A stretch of 64,000 nucleotides of DNA from Deinococcus cellulosilyticus NBRC 106333 = KACC 11606 (GTDB lineage: Bacteria > Deinococcota > Deinococci > Deinococcales > Deinococcaceae). The notes below the pieces were generated by a model. That model worked only from the letters and a program-made list of their open reading frames with translations, was not told where the DNA came from and did not search any database. Shown piece by piece: positions 26,173-34,451 of this stretch. Numbering within the stretch: the stretch's first letter is position 1; every line of letters starts with the position of its first letter. Location of the stretch: positions 24,522 through 88,521 of the forward strand of contig NZ_BJXB01000024.1 in NCBI RefSeq assembly GCF_007990775.1, given 5' to 3'. A program made the translations under genes and the position numbers.

Positions 26173-27297
26173 TTATGACACACGTTCGAATAAAAATTCG
26201 TACAGACAGGACTTGAAAAATGCGTTCCAGGCGTAACCCCAGGTGTATCCCAGCTGGGCTTTTTCAGGTGAATTGTGCCAGGCTCCTGCCAGAAAATACA
26301 CCTCTGCGTTCGTTACAATTTGGGTGTCGAGCGAGGAGAAACCCAGTGCTGCATTCAAATAACCCCGCAAGCGTGAGGCTGTGAAAAGCAGGTTCTGGTC
26401 GGGCTTTAACAGCAGGGTCCGTGCCTGGGCCTCATTCTGTGGAAAACGAAATCGGGACACTTTGAAAGCCCTGAACCTTTCCTCCTGAAGGAGGCTGTCC
26501 TCCCAGGACATCTGGGCAATGCCAACGGTTTTGGAGAGGTTTCCAGTGACCCCACTGCTGCCGTAAAGCTGGGCATTGCGCAGGGCAATCACATCTGTGA
26601 AATCCCGCAATTTTCCTGCCAGTCCATAAGCACTGTCTGTTCCAGAAAGTTCATTGTCCACCAATCCTGCAAGGGCAGCAGGAGGAAAGTGAAAAGATCT
26701 GGCTGCCCTCACAATACTCACCCTGTACCTTAATATTTGCTCTGTTGCCAGCCTGAGGGGAGCCTGTTCTTCCAGGAAAGTGTACAGGTCCTGATGGGTG
26801 TGAAATCCCCGGTTTTGAACGGCATGCAGAAAGTTCAGCCAGTTCATTGCCTGTTCCAGCGCCACTTCTGGACTGTTGAAGACACTGCGCCGACCTGCGG
26901 TGACATCCTGATTGCCAATTTCTCTTGACAGCAACTTCACAAGGGCTGAAGTTTTGGCTTTGCCGAGTGTGCGTCTGGCCACCAGAAACAGTTGCCAGTG
27001 GGACTCCAGCAGTTTGATTTTGCGTTCACCGGTGATCTGCAGTTGGTTCAGGTTGGCCTCGAAAAGCTGTAAATCGACCACATGGGCTTGCAGAACATCG
27101 GGTCTCGGGCGTCCTGCAGGTGCTTCTGGAAGGCCAGAAACCCTGGCTGGGGTCTGGTCCAGAGCTTCCTGTTTGAGGTTTTCAAAGTAACGGGAAACCC
27201 ACCAGGTCACACTGGGACTGAAGCTGAGCATCACCACCAGAGTCAGGGTGGTGATGTAATACCGTCGCCGCAGTTTTCCAGTGCCAGAAGTGGACAT
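26173..27297 (-). CDS. membrane-anchored lytic-transglycosylase-like protein
   Basis: 374 residues. A basic N-terminus and one hydrophobic helix (YYITTLTLVVMLSFSPSVTW) precede a helical exported region. The C-terminal part (about residues 200-340) recalls lysozyme/SLT-type folds: a candidate catalytic Glu in VDNELSG, then KTVGIAQMSWED and YLNAALGFSS with FLAGAWHN. I infer cell-wall cleavage but similarity is weak. It follows the AlbA/GHKL regulator by 9 bp, so both are one unit, and it ends 100 bp before pilM on the same strand. Confidence 0.6.
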   Translation of the reverse strand: MSTSGTGKLRRRYYITTLTLVVMLSFSPSVTWWVSRYFENLKQEALDQTPARVSGLPEAPAGRPRPDVLQAHVVDLQLFEANLNQLQITGERKIKLLESHWQLFLVARRTLGKAKTSALVKLLSREIGNQDVTAGRRSVFNSPEVALEQAMNWLNFLHAVQNRGFHTHQDLYTFLEEQAPLRLATEQILRYRVSIVRAARSFHFPPAALAGLVDNELSGTDSAYGLAGKLRDFTDVIALRNAQLYGSSGVTGNLSKTVGIAQMSWEDSLLQEERFRAFKVSRFRFPQNEAQARTLLLKPDQNLLFTASRLRGYLNAALGFSSLDTQIVTNAEVYFLAGAWHNSPEKAQLGYTWGYAWNAFFKSCLYEFLFERVS

Positions 27298-27306
27298 GAG
27301 GAACCA

Positions 27307-28983
27307 TCAGGCATAATACCGGGTTTTGCGGGGTGAAGTTCCCTGTTTTCTGAGGCTACCCTTTTTGACCAGATGCCTGAGCAGGCGAGAGGTTTGCTGG
27401 ACATCCAGTCCCAGCATCTCCCGGAGTTCTGCATTGGCTGTTCCAGCAGGCTGGGACGCCTGTTGCACGACCAACAGTTCAAGTTCTGGATTGTTGATGT
27501 AGCCCCGCACCACAGAGACTGTAGATGGCTTTGGAGGTCTGGAAGAGGAAGCCCCCTGCTGTTGGGGTGGATCTGCTGGCCTTGAGCCACCCAGGAGGCT
27601 TCTGGAGGCTCTGGCGAGCTCATACAGACTCGCTTTGCCTCTTCCTGTGCGAACGATCAGGTCTTTTTCCTCCATCAGATGCAGGAGGCGCACGATGCGG
27701 TCTTCGGGGAGCTGCAGCGCAAGGGCCAGATCTGTGCGGTTTCCCTCACCCATGCGGTTCAGGTAGCTCAACACGATCAGCATGTCCAGGCTGAAAGTCT
27801 GCATCTCTTCCTGTTTTCGGGCCACAAATTTCACAAACTCGGCATCAAACCCAGGATTGTGGATGCTCAGGGTCACCGCATCTTTATAACTTGTGAATTC
27901 AGGGGGTTCTTTGCCATGCCTGAGCAACAACTGGTACATCTTGTCCACCCCCACCCCGGCACGCTCAACATAACCCAGTTTGGCAAGGGCCTCTGCAAGG
28001 ATGGGATTTCGACGCTTTGGCTGGTGGCGCAGGATGTTCTCAGCAGTGATGCCTCCAGGCAGTCCGCCGGGATTGGAGATTTCCAGACGGTCTGGGTAGT
28101 GGTGGATGTGCACGGTGTCCCTGAGCTGGTAATCCCGGTGCATCAGGGCATTGAGGATCGCCTCGCGGTACACCACTTCGTCAAAGTCCCACACCTCAAT
28201 GCGGAAAAGCCCCACCTGCAGAGGAGAAAAGCTGTTACGCAGCTGGATGAGGTCCCTCAGGCGCTCCACCATTGCAGGGAGGGGTTGCAGCAGGTCTTCA
28301 CGGAAGGAAAACTCGACATCCCCTCTGGCATGGTGGTAATAACTGATTTCTGCCTGGGGAATGTGCCTTCTCAGGGCCTGGGGGGTTCCGGCCATCAGGA
28401 TGCCTGCCAGGTTGGGTTTGAGGGTGCCCTCCACGTCCACCAGCAGGTTCAATTCCCGCAGGAAATCCATGTCTGCAAGCTGACCCAGACCAGAAGCGCG
28501 TCCCTGCAGACCCCGCCTCAGGCGGCCCACTTCCAGAGGATCGATGTCAGAGAGGCTGCTCATGGGTGGAACCGTGGCTGTGAAATCAGGTTGCGCCTGA
28601 GGGCTGCGGTCCCACAGGCCCTCAATGGGGGAGAGCTTCAGGCCATCCCAGGCCAGCACCTCTCCATCTCTGGAGGCCAGCAGGTAAGGGGCCTGAGGAA
28701 CATAAACCACCATCACCGAGGCCCCAAAAGCCTGCTGGTGGTGAGCATTGACGCTGAGTTTCCCACTGGACAGTTCAAAAATCGCATGGGTGATCTGCAG
28801 GGGGTGGATGTCGGAGGCGTCCTCCAGTTGGCCTCCTGCTGCCCCCACAATCAGCAGGCCCCCCCGGGCATTGGCCAGACCAATGGCGTAACGGGCCAGG
28901 GTCTCGGGACCCACCTGTGTGCTGAGCAGGATGCGTTCGGGGGTGGCTCCCTCACGGATCAGTCTCTCCAGATTGTCGATCAA
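27307..28983 (-). CDS. AlbA_2/GHKL-type putative transcriptional regulator
   Basis: 558 residues with the layout of the COG2865 group: an N-terminal AlbA/Schlafen-like domain (LARYAIGLANARGGLLIVGA), a central GHKL-type ATPase-like part (YREAILNALMHRDYQ and DRLEISNPGGLPGGI), and winged-helix segments toward the C-terminus (VLSYLNRMGEGNRTDLALAL and a second one at the very end). Such proteins are regulators of unclear ligand. A Pro/Gln/Ser-rich linker near residues 455-490 separates the last two domains. Start at ATG 28983, AGGTGA about 9 bases upstream. Confidence 0.75.
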   Translation of the reverse strand: MIDNLERLIREGATPERILLSTQVGPETLARYAIGLANARGGLLIVGAAGGQLEDASDIHPLQITHAIFELSSGKLSVNAHHQQAFGASVMVVYVPQAPYLLASRDGEVLAWDGLKLSPIEGLWDRSPQAQPDFTATVPPMSSLSDIDPLEVGRLRRGLQGRASGLGQLADMDFLRELNLLVDVEGTLKPNLAGILMAGTPQALRRHIPQAEISYYHHARGDVEFSFREDLLQPLPAMVERLRDLIQLRNSFSPLQVGLFRIEVWDFDEVVYREAILNALMHRDYQLRDTVHIHHYPDRLEISNPGGLPGGITAENILRHQPKRRNPILAEALAKLGYVERAGVGVDKMYQLLLRHGKEPPEFTSYKDAVTLSIHNPGFDAEFVKFVARKQEEMQTFSLDMLIVLSYLNRMGEGNRTDLALALQLPEDRIVRLLHLMEEKDLIVRTGRGKASLYELARASRSLLGGSRPADPPQQQGASSSRPPKPSTVSVVRGYINNPELELLVVQQASQPAGTANAELREMLGLDVQQTSRLLRHLVKKGSLRKQGTSPRKTRYYA

Positions 28984-29360
28984 CGTTTATCACCTGTGTG
29001 CGGCATGGGCGTCTCTTCTCACCTGCTGGTGTGATGGGGTGAGAAGCAAGAAGGAAAACAGAAGGGCCATTTGAGAGGTCCCCACATGGGCAGACCGATA
29101 AGGGCTCAGTTTATCGGGATTTTCAGCGATCCACAAGAGACCTTTGCAAGCAGGTGGGGTGAGAGCAAAGGCGCTGTTGGGTCGGTGTCACTCCAGAAAG
29201 CGGTCAGCCATCAGCTGTGAGCTCAAAAGCATCAGGATGCTTTGACCTCAGCCAGACACAATAAAGTCTTGCCCCCAGCACAGTTCAGCCCTTTCTGTGC
29301 CCTGCTGCGAAAGCATCAAAAAATCTTTTGCTGATGGCTGAACACTGACGGCTGGTCGCT
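28984..29360. repeat. intergenic region holding a ~140-bp inverted-repeat element
   Basis: No gene is seen in these 377 bp. The element runs about 29203-29343: TCAGCCATCAGC (29204-29215) is repeated inverted as GCTGATGGCTGA (29330-29341). Inside are a smaller hairpin (AAAGCAT...ATGCTTT, 29226-29243) and AT-rich sequence. AGCCATCAGC occurs again near 44865-44874, so this is probably a member of a dispersed small repeat family. It lies just after the DUF3293 stop and could fold at the 3' end of that message. Confidence 0.6.
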
Positions 29361-29780
29361 CTACACCAGGTGCTGTGTCCACCACATCCGCACTGCGATC
29401 ACAGGATCAACCCAGACCAGAGCCACCCTGGAACCCACCCCAAAAAGCACTGCATTCTGTTGAAAATCCCTGCCCAGTTGAACTGCCTCGGCCAGAGAAA
29501 TGCCCCGGATGAAACAACCTGGCTCCTCCCATTCACCTTCGCCAGCCACATAGTGGTCCACCGGATGCCCGAGTTGCCGCACGGCGACTTCCAGGGCTGC
29601 GTGCCGCTCCTGGTTTTCTTCTGGGGTCAGCTGTCTGCTTTCGGGGTTGAAGGCGGTCACCATCGCCCAGCGTTCAGGAAAAACCACAGACAACTCTGAG
29701 CGTGATTCACCCAGATGCAACCGTGTGCTGTTGTAGGTGTAGGGACTATTCAGATACGCCTGAATCAGTGTTTTCTCCAT
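29361..29780 (-). CDS. DUF3293 domain protein
   Basis: 139 residues from ATG 29780, which has AGGAGGA directly upstream. The N-terminal YLNSPYTY, the FNPESRQLTPEENQERHAAL segment and the end (AVLFGVGSRVALVWV) match the DUF3293 family, small cytoplasmic proteins of unknown function. The first 35 bases overlap the end of truD, so it is translated from the truD message. Confidence 0.8.
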   Translation of the reverse strand: MEKTLIQAYLNSPYTYNSTRLHLGESRSELSVVFPERWAMVTAFNPESRQLTPEENQERHAALEVAVRQLGHPVDHYVAGEGEWEEPGCFIRGISLAEAVQLGRDFQQNAVLFGVGSRVALVWVDPVIAVRMWWTQHLV

Positions 29781-30810
29781 CTTCCTCCTCACTGGTGTCC
29801 ACGCTGACCTTCATGACCTCGCGCAGCACACTGGTGGCAAAAGCCCCCTTGGGCAGGAAGAACCTCAGCCAGTATCCATCTTCGGTGGGTTCGAAGGAGA
29901 TGTCTGTAAACAGTCTTGTGATCCGGCGGTCTCCGAGTCTGGAGCGGAAGTCGTCCATGCTGAGTTCAAGTTCGGCAAGCACTTCCTGTTCCAGCAACCC
30001 AGCATCCAGCGTCAGAGGTTTGATTTTGCGGCCCAGCAGGGTTCCGGTGGCAGAGACTTCCCCACGTTTTGCTCTGGGGGCCTCGTCCACGGTTTCCACC
30101 AGGAAAACCCCGCCTGTGTCGTGCTTCTTGGCCATGTCGCCCAGAATCAGGCTGTCGTAGATCCCACGTTCAATGCGTCTGGACAGAAAGCCGTTGAACA
30201 CCAAAGATTGCAGGCTGCTGATCAGGAAGCGCCGCACTGGAGTGCTGGCTTTGCCTTTGAAATTTCTGCGGGCAATGTCACGGCCCATCTCGGCATTTTT
30301 GCCCTGCAGGCCAAATCGTTGAGGTCCAAAGTAATTGGGAATCCCGATGGGTTTCAGGGCCTCCAGGATCGCAGGGACTTTGCTGGCATCTGCGTCCCGC
30401 ACCCGCACAGAAAACTGGTTCCCCTTCAGGTGCCCGATGCCCAGTTTGTTGTTGTGGCGTGTGGTTTCCAGAATGCGCACTCCGGGCAGGTCCAGGGTTG
30501 CAAGCTGGCTTTCGTACCGGGCGGGCAGGCTGATCCACTGGGTGGTGATGGCATGCCGGTCCTTGAGCCCAGCGACCCCCACCTTGTCAAAGCGCACCCC
30601 GAGGGCCTCGCCCAGCATTTTGACCACATGATTGCTGTTCTGGCCGATCTTTTCGATGTGGAGGTACACGAACTCACCCTCTCCAGAGAAGGGATAGGCG
30701 GGAACCTCATCCACCTGAAAGTCAGCGATTTCTGCACGGATGCGCCCTCCGGTGCCGGGCAGGTCGGTGGTGACGTAAGCGAGATCATCCCAATTGAAAA
30801 GTAGGCTCAT
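29746..30810 (-). CDS. truD: tRNA pseudouridine(13) synthase TruD
   Basis: Isomerises U13 of tRNA (Glu) to pseudouridine. 354 residues; the catalytic Asp is in GLKDRHAITTQW, with FQVDEVPAY near the N-terminus and NYFGPQRFG, the family signature, in the middle. A TRUD insertion domain follows. The start at ATG 30810 lacks a ribosome binding site; TAACGT is 10 bases upstream. Overlaps the next gene (DUF3293) by 35 bases. Confidence 0.95.
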   Translation of the reverse strand: MSLLFNWDDLAYVTTDLPGTGGRIRAEIADFQVDEVPAYPFSGEGEFVYLHIEKIGQNSNHVVKMLGEALGVRFDKVGVAGLKDRHAITTQWISLPARYESQLATLDLPGVRILETTRHNNKLGIGHLKGNQFSVRVRDADASKVPAILEALKPIGIPNYFGPQRFGLQGKNAEMGRDIARRNFKGKASTPVRRFLISSLQSLVFNGFLSRRIERGIYDSLILGDMAKKHDTGGVFLVETVDEAPRAKRGEVSATGTLLGRKIKPLTLDAGLLEQEVLAELELSMDDFRSRLGDRRITRLFTDISFEPTEDGYWLRFFLPKGAFATSVLREVMKVSVDTSEEEDGENTDSGVSE

Positions 30811-31133
30811 TGCGCTCTACACGTTAAAGGATTGATGATGGGAATGCCAGCAACAACTTGCAATTTCCAGGGTCTGGGGGGTGGTCTTCAGCGAGAGAAA
30901 TCATACGAAAGCCCATGCTGTTCCAGCCTAAGCTGATTTCCAGGGTTCAGACGGTCCAGGGTGGCGCATTTCTGATGGGATCAGTCCAGGTGATTCGTCT
31001 AGACATCTGCTGGGTTTTACGCAACATTCTGGTCCCCGTTCACACAGACATACCCGGTTTAAAAAGCTCCATATAATGGCACCAGGATGTACTCGAGGCA
31101 GGATCATGCCTGCTCGAAACAGGGAGGAGAACC
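30811..31133 (+). promoter_or_regulatory. divergent truD/GH65 intergenic region with promoter and hairpin
   Basis: No gene in these 323 bp. TATAAT at 31072-31077 is a good -10 for the rightward GH65-pgmB pair, though its -35 is weak. Just downstream (31093-31117) TCGA-G-GCAGG and CCTGC-TCGA form an inverted repeat around ATCATG; it could be an operator or a leader hairpin. GGGAGGAGA precedes the GH65 ATG. Confidence 0.5.
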
Positions 31134-33482
31134 ATGCACAATTCAACCCCACACACCTTTCCGCTGGAGGCCTGGAGGATCACCGAACAGCAGTTCGATC
31201 CTGCACAGAACCAGCTTGCTGAAACGCTCTTTGCCCTGGGCAATGGATACATCGGACAGCGGGCCACTTTCGAAGAAGGTTACTTCGGGCCTGCAGGAAC
31301 CTCCAGGGATGGCACCTTTTTAAACGGCTTTTTTGATGTGGAGCCCATCCATTACCCGGAAACCGCTTACGGACTGGCAAAGCGCAACCAGTTCATGCTC
31401 AACGTGCCCAATGCCAAAAGGGTGCAGATCTGGATTGAGGACGAACCCTTTGACCTCCTGAAAGGTGAAGTGCACAGCTATGAACGTGCACTGGACTTCC
31501 GGGAAGGGGTCTTGCGCCGCACTGTTGACTGGACCTCACCAAAAGGGCACAGGGTCAAAGTGACTTTCAGGCGGCTGGTGTCCTTTGAGCAGAAAAACCT
31601 CTTCGCACTGGATCTGGAACTCACGGCTGTCAATTTCTCGGGCCAGGTCCTGCTGAAATCCAGCGTGGACGGTGAAGTGCGCCACATGGAGGCCGGAGAT
31701 GACCCCCGCGTGGGCTCCCACGTAAGCGCCCCCTCCCTGATCCTGCAGGAAGTGGTGCAGGTCGGAGATCTCTCTGCACTGGTCCACCGCACCCGCAACA
31801 GTGGATTTCTGCTGGTCAGTGCCATCGACCATGACCTGACGGCCCAGAAGCACTCCAGCACCCTGCAGCGCGAAAACGAGCGCTCCGAACACCTCTTCAA
31901 CATTTCTGTGTCAGAAGGGGAGACCGTGCGCCTGCAGAAATTTGGAGCCTACTTCACCTCCAGAGATTTCCCGGAATCCGAACTGCTGGGCCTGGCCCGT
32001 GAGACCCTCGCCAGCGCAAAGCAGGCGGGTTTTGACGCCCTGGAGTCTGCCCAGCAAGCCTACCTGCAAGCCTTCTGGAACGAAGCCGATGTGGAAATCC
32101 AGGGGGATGACGCCCTCCAGCAGGGCATTCACTTCAACCAGTACCACCTGCTGCAGAGTGTGGGCAGAGATGGCAAAACCAACATTGCCGCCAAAGGGGT
32201 CACTGGAGAAGGCTACGAAGGGCATTATTTCTGGGACACCGAAATCTACATTTTCCCCGTGATGCTTTACACCAAACCCGACATTGCCCGCAAACTGCTG
32301 GAGTACCGCTACCGTGGCCTGGATGCTGCCCGAGAGCGTGCCCGCCAGATGTCCCATGTCAGAGGGGCCCTCTACCCCTGGCGCACCATTGCAGGGGAGG
32401 AATGCTCGGCCTACTTTCCTGCCGGAACTGCCCAGTACCACATCAACGCAGACGTGGCCTATTCGGTGAAACTGTACACCGAAGTGACCGGGGATGATTC
32501 CTTCCTGCTGGAAGGGGGTGCAGAAGTGGTGATGGAAACCGCCCGTCTGTGGATGGGCATCGGGAGTTACATCGACCACAAGGGAGGCCAGTTCTGCATC
32601 AATGAGGTCACCGGACCCGATGAGTACACTGCACTTGTCAACAACAACCACTACACCAACGCCATGGCAAAGATGCACCTGGCTTTTGCCAGTCAGGTGG
32701 CCCGAAAATTGCAGGAAGCTTACCCTGAAGATTACCAGCGCATTGCTCAGGCAGTGCAGCTTGATCCCCAGGAGCCTGAAGCATGGCAACATGCTGCAGA
32801 ACACATGTACCTGCCCAAAGATGAAAAGCTGGGCATTCATCCGCAGGATGACACCTTTTTGTCCAAAGCAGTCTGGGACTTCGAGAACACCCCGAAAGAA
32901 AATTACCCCCTGCTGCTGCACTATCACCCCCTGGTGATCTACCGTTATCAGGTGTGCAAGCAGGCCGATGTGGTCCTGGCCCTGATGCTGCTCGGAGACC
33001 AGTACACCCTGGAAGAGAAGAAAAAGGACTACGACTACTACGAACCCATCACCACCCACGATTCATCCCTCTCAAGCTGCATCTTCAGCATTGTGGCCAA
33101 TGAAGTCGGGTACCACCAGAAGGCCTACGACTACTTCATGGATACCGCCCGCATGGACCTCGACAACCAGCACGGCAACACGCAGCACGGGGTGCACACC
33201 GCTGCAATGGCTGGTACGTGGATGGGCGTGGTCTACGGGTTTGCAGGAATGCGATCCTATGGTGGCAAAATGCACTTCAACCCTTACCTCCCTGAGAAGT
33301 GGAGCCATTACCAATTCAAGATTCACGTTCAGGGACAGCTTTTGCAGGTCCATGTCGAGAAGGACCGGGTGGAGTACACCCTTCTGAAAGGCACAGAACT
33401 CAGCATCCAGCACGCTGGACGGGAAGTGGTTCTCGGGCAGGGTGAGAAGAGCACCATGATTCTGCAAGGAGAAGAAGCATGA
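31134..33482 (+). CDS. GH65 disaccharide phosphorylase (maltose/kojibiose/trehalose type)
   Basis: Cytosolic inverting phosphorylase of 782 residues, usual GH65 length. It splits an alpha-linked glucose disaccharide with phosphate to beta-glucose-1-phosphate and glucose. N-terminal beta-sandwich domain (ETLFALGNGYIGQR), linker helices, then the (alpha/alpha)6 barrel with YFWDTEIYIFPVMLY and the catalytic Glu in EVTGPDEYTALVNNN; phosphate-binding stretch near HHGVHTAAMAGTW (read here as GNTQHGVHTAAMAG). No signal peptide. The last 4 bases overlap pgmB, which uses its product, supporting the assignment. Which disaccharide is used cannot be told. Confidence 0.9.
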   Translation: MHNSTPHTFPLEAWRITEQQFDPAQNQLAETLFALGNGYIGQRATFEEGYFGPAGTSRDGTFLNGFFDVEPIHYPETAYGLAKRNQFMLNVPNAKRVQIWIEDEPFDLLKGEVHSYERALDFREGVLRRTVDWTSPKGHRVKVTFRRLVSFEQKNLFALDLELTAVNFSGQVLLKSSVDGEVRHMEAGDDPRVGSHVSAPSLILQEVVQVGDLSALVHRTRNSGFLLVSAIDHDLTAQKHSSTLQRENERSEHLFNISVSEGETVRLQKFGAYFTSRDFPESELLGLARETLASAKQAGFDALESAQQAYLQAFWNEADVEIQGDDALQQGIHFNQYHLLQSVGRDGKTNIAAKGVTGEGYEGHYFWDTEIYIFPVMLYTKPDIARKLLEYRYRGLDAARERARQMSHVRGALYPWRTIAGEECSAYFPAGTAQYHINADVAYSVKLYTEVTGDDSFLLEGGAEVVMETARLWMGIGSYIDHKGGQFCINEVTGPDEYTALVNNNHYTNAMAKMHLAFASQVARKLQEAYPEDYQRIAQAVQLDPQEPEAWQHAAEHMYLPKDEKLGIHPQDDTFLSKAVWDFENTPKENYPLLLHYHPLVIYRYQVCKQADVVLALMLLGDQYTLEEKKKDYDYYEPITTHDSSLSSCIFSIVANEVGYHQKAYDYFMDTARMDLDNQHGNTQHGVHTAAMAGTWMGVVYGFAGMRSYGGKMHFNPYLPEKWSHYQFKIHVQGQLLQVHVEKDRVEYTLLKGTELSIQHAGREVVLGQGEKSTMILQGEEA

Positions 33483-34123
33483 CTTACAAAGCAGTGATCT
33501 TTGACCTCGATGGCGTCATCACCGACACCGCCCATTACCACTACCTGGCCTGGAAAAAACTGGCAGAACAGGTGGGGGTGCCTTTCGATGAGGTGTTCAA
33601 TGAGCGCCTCAAAGGGGTGGACCGCATGGGCTCTCTGAACCTGATTCTGGCCCAGGGGAGTGCCACCTACACAGAAGAAGAAAAAGTGGCCCTGGCCACC
33701 CAGAAAAATGCCCATTATCAGGAGTTGATTTCCACCATGAGCCCGGCAGACCTGCTCCCCGGAGCAGTGGAAGCCCTCGACAGCGTGCGTCAGGCAGGCC
33801 TGAAGATCGGTCTGGCCTCTGTGAGCCGCAATGCGCTGACCGTGCTCACCAGTCTGGGCATCACCGACAAATTTGATTACATCGTGGATGCATCAAAGAT
33901 CGCCAGAGGCAAACCTGACCCCGAAATCTTCCTGACCGCTGCAGAAAGGCTGGGTGTCAAACCAGAAGAGTGCATCGGGGTGGAAGACGCTGTGGCCGGA
34001 GTGCAGTCCATCAAAGCTGCAGGCATGTACGCAGTGGGCGTGGGAGACCCTGCAGTGCTGTCTCAGGCCGATCAGGTGATCGCCAGCCTGACAGCATTTT
34101 CCATCGCTGATTTTCTGAATTGA
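33479..34123 (+). CDS. pgmB: beta-phosphoglucomutase
   Basis: HAD-family mutase turning beta-glucose-1-phosphate into glucose-6-phosphate. 214 residues with FDLDGVITDTAHYHYLAWK (nucleophile and acid Asp), the substrate-specific cap loop GVDRMGSL, ASVSRNA, GKPDPEIF and GVEDAVAGVQSIKAAG. These match beta-PGM rather than other HAD phosphatases. Translationally coupled (ATGA) to the GH65 gene; together they feed disaccharides into glycolysis. Confidence 0.95.
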   Translation: MTYKAVIFDLDGVITDTAHYHYLAWKKLAEQVGVPFDEVFNERLKGVDRMGSLNLILAQGSATYTEEEKVALATQKNAHYQELISTMSPADLLPGAVEALDSVRQAGLKIGLASVSRNALTVLTSLGITDKFDYIVDASKIARGKPDPEIFLTAAERLGVKPEECIGVEDAVAGVQSIKAAGMYAVGVGDPAVLSQADQVIASLTAFSIADFLN

Positions 34124-34138
34124 ACTTTTTCCAGCTCA

Positions 34139-34171
34139 ACCCCTCTTGCAAACAGGAGGGGTTTTGCTTTT
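34139..34171 (+). terminator. terminator after pgmB
   Basis: ACCCCTC/GAGGGGT stem with a loop of about 10 nt, then TTTTGCTTTT. Confidence 0.85.
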
Positions 34172-34451
34172 GGGACAGGTCCTGAAGGGATTTGTTCTTC
34201 GGCTCACTCCGGCATTGTCAGATTCACAAGCAGCCACCTACAGGGAAATCCCCTAGAGGTGCTCACACAATCGCCCCATGTGATTTTCAGGCTGCAGAGG
34301 TTAATCTGCAAGGGTCTTGCGTTCTTGTGAGCGTGCTGCGTTGCGCTTGCATCTTCAACCCTGTTCTCAAAACTTGTGCCTTTGGACGGATTTTCATTGA
34401 AGGTGACCCTGAGGGGTCATTCAGGCAGTTTTGCACCAGAAGGGGGAACCC
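34172..34451 (+). promoter_or_regulatory. upstream region of the CxxCH protein gene
   Basis: No gene is seen in this stretch between the pgmB terminator and the next start. At 34404-34419 TGACCC and GGGTCA form a perfect inverted repeat around TGAG, about 35 bp before the start codon, a possible operator or leader hairpin. AGGGGGA precedes the ATG at 34452. Confidence 0.35.

Noticed and set aside
27679..29034. 451-residue plus-strand frame
   Set aside because: Antisense to the AlbA/GHKL regulator gene, composition typical of a shadow.
29281..29343. Terminator of the DUF3293 gene
   Set aside because: The inverted repeat is long-range with no T run in the right place; repeat element is a better description.
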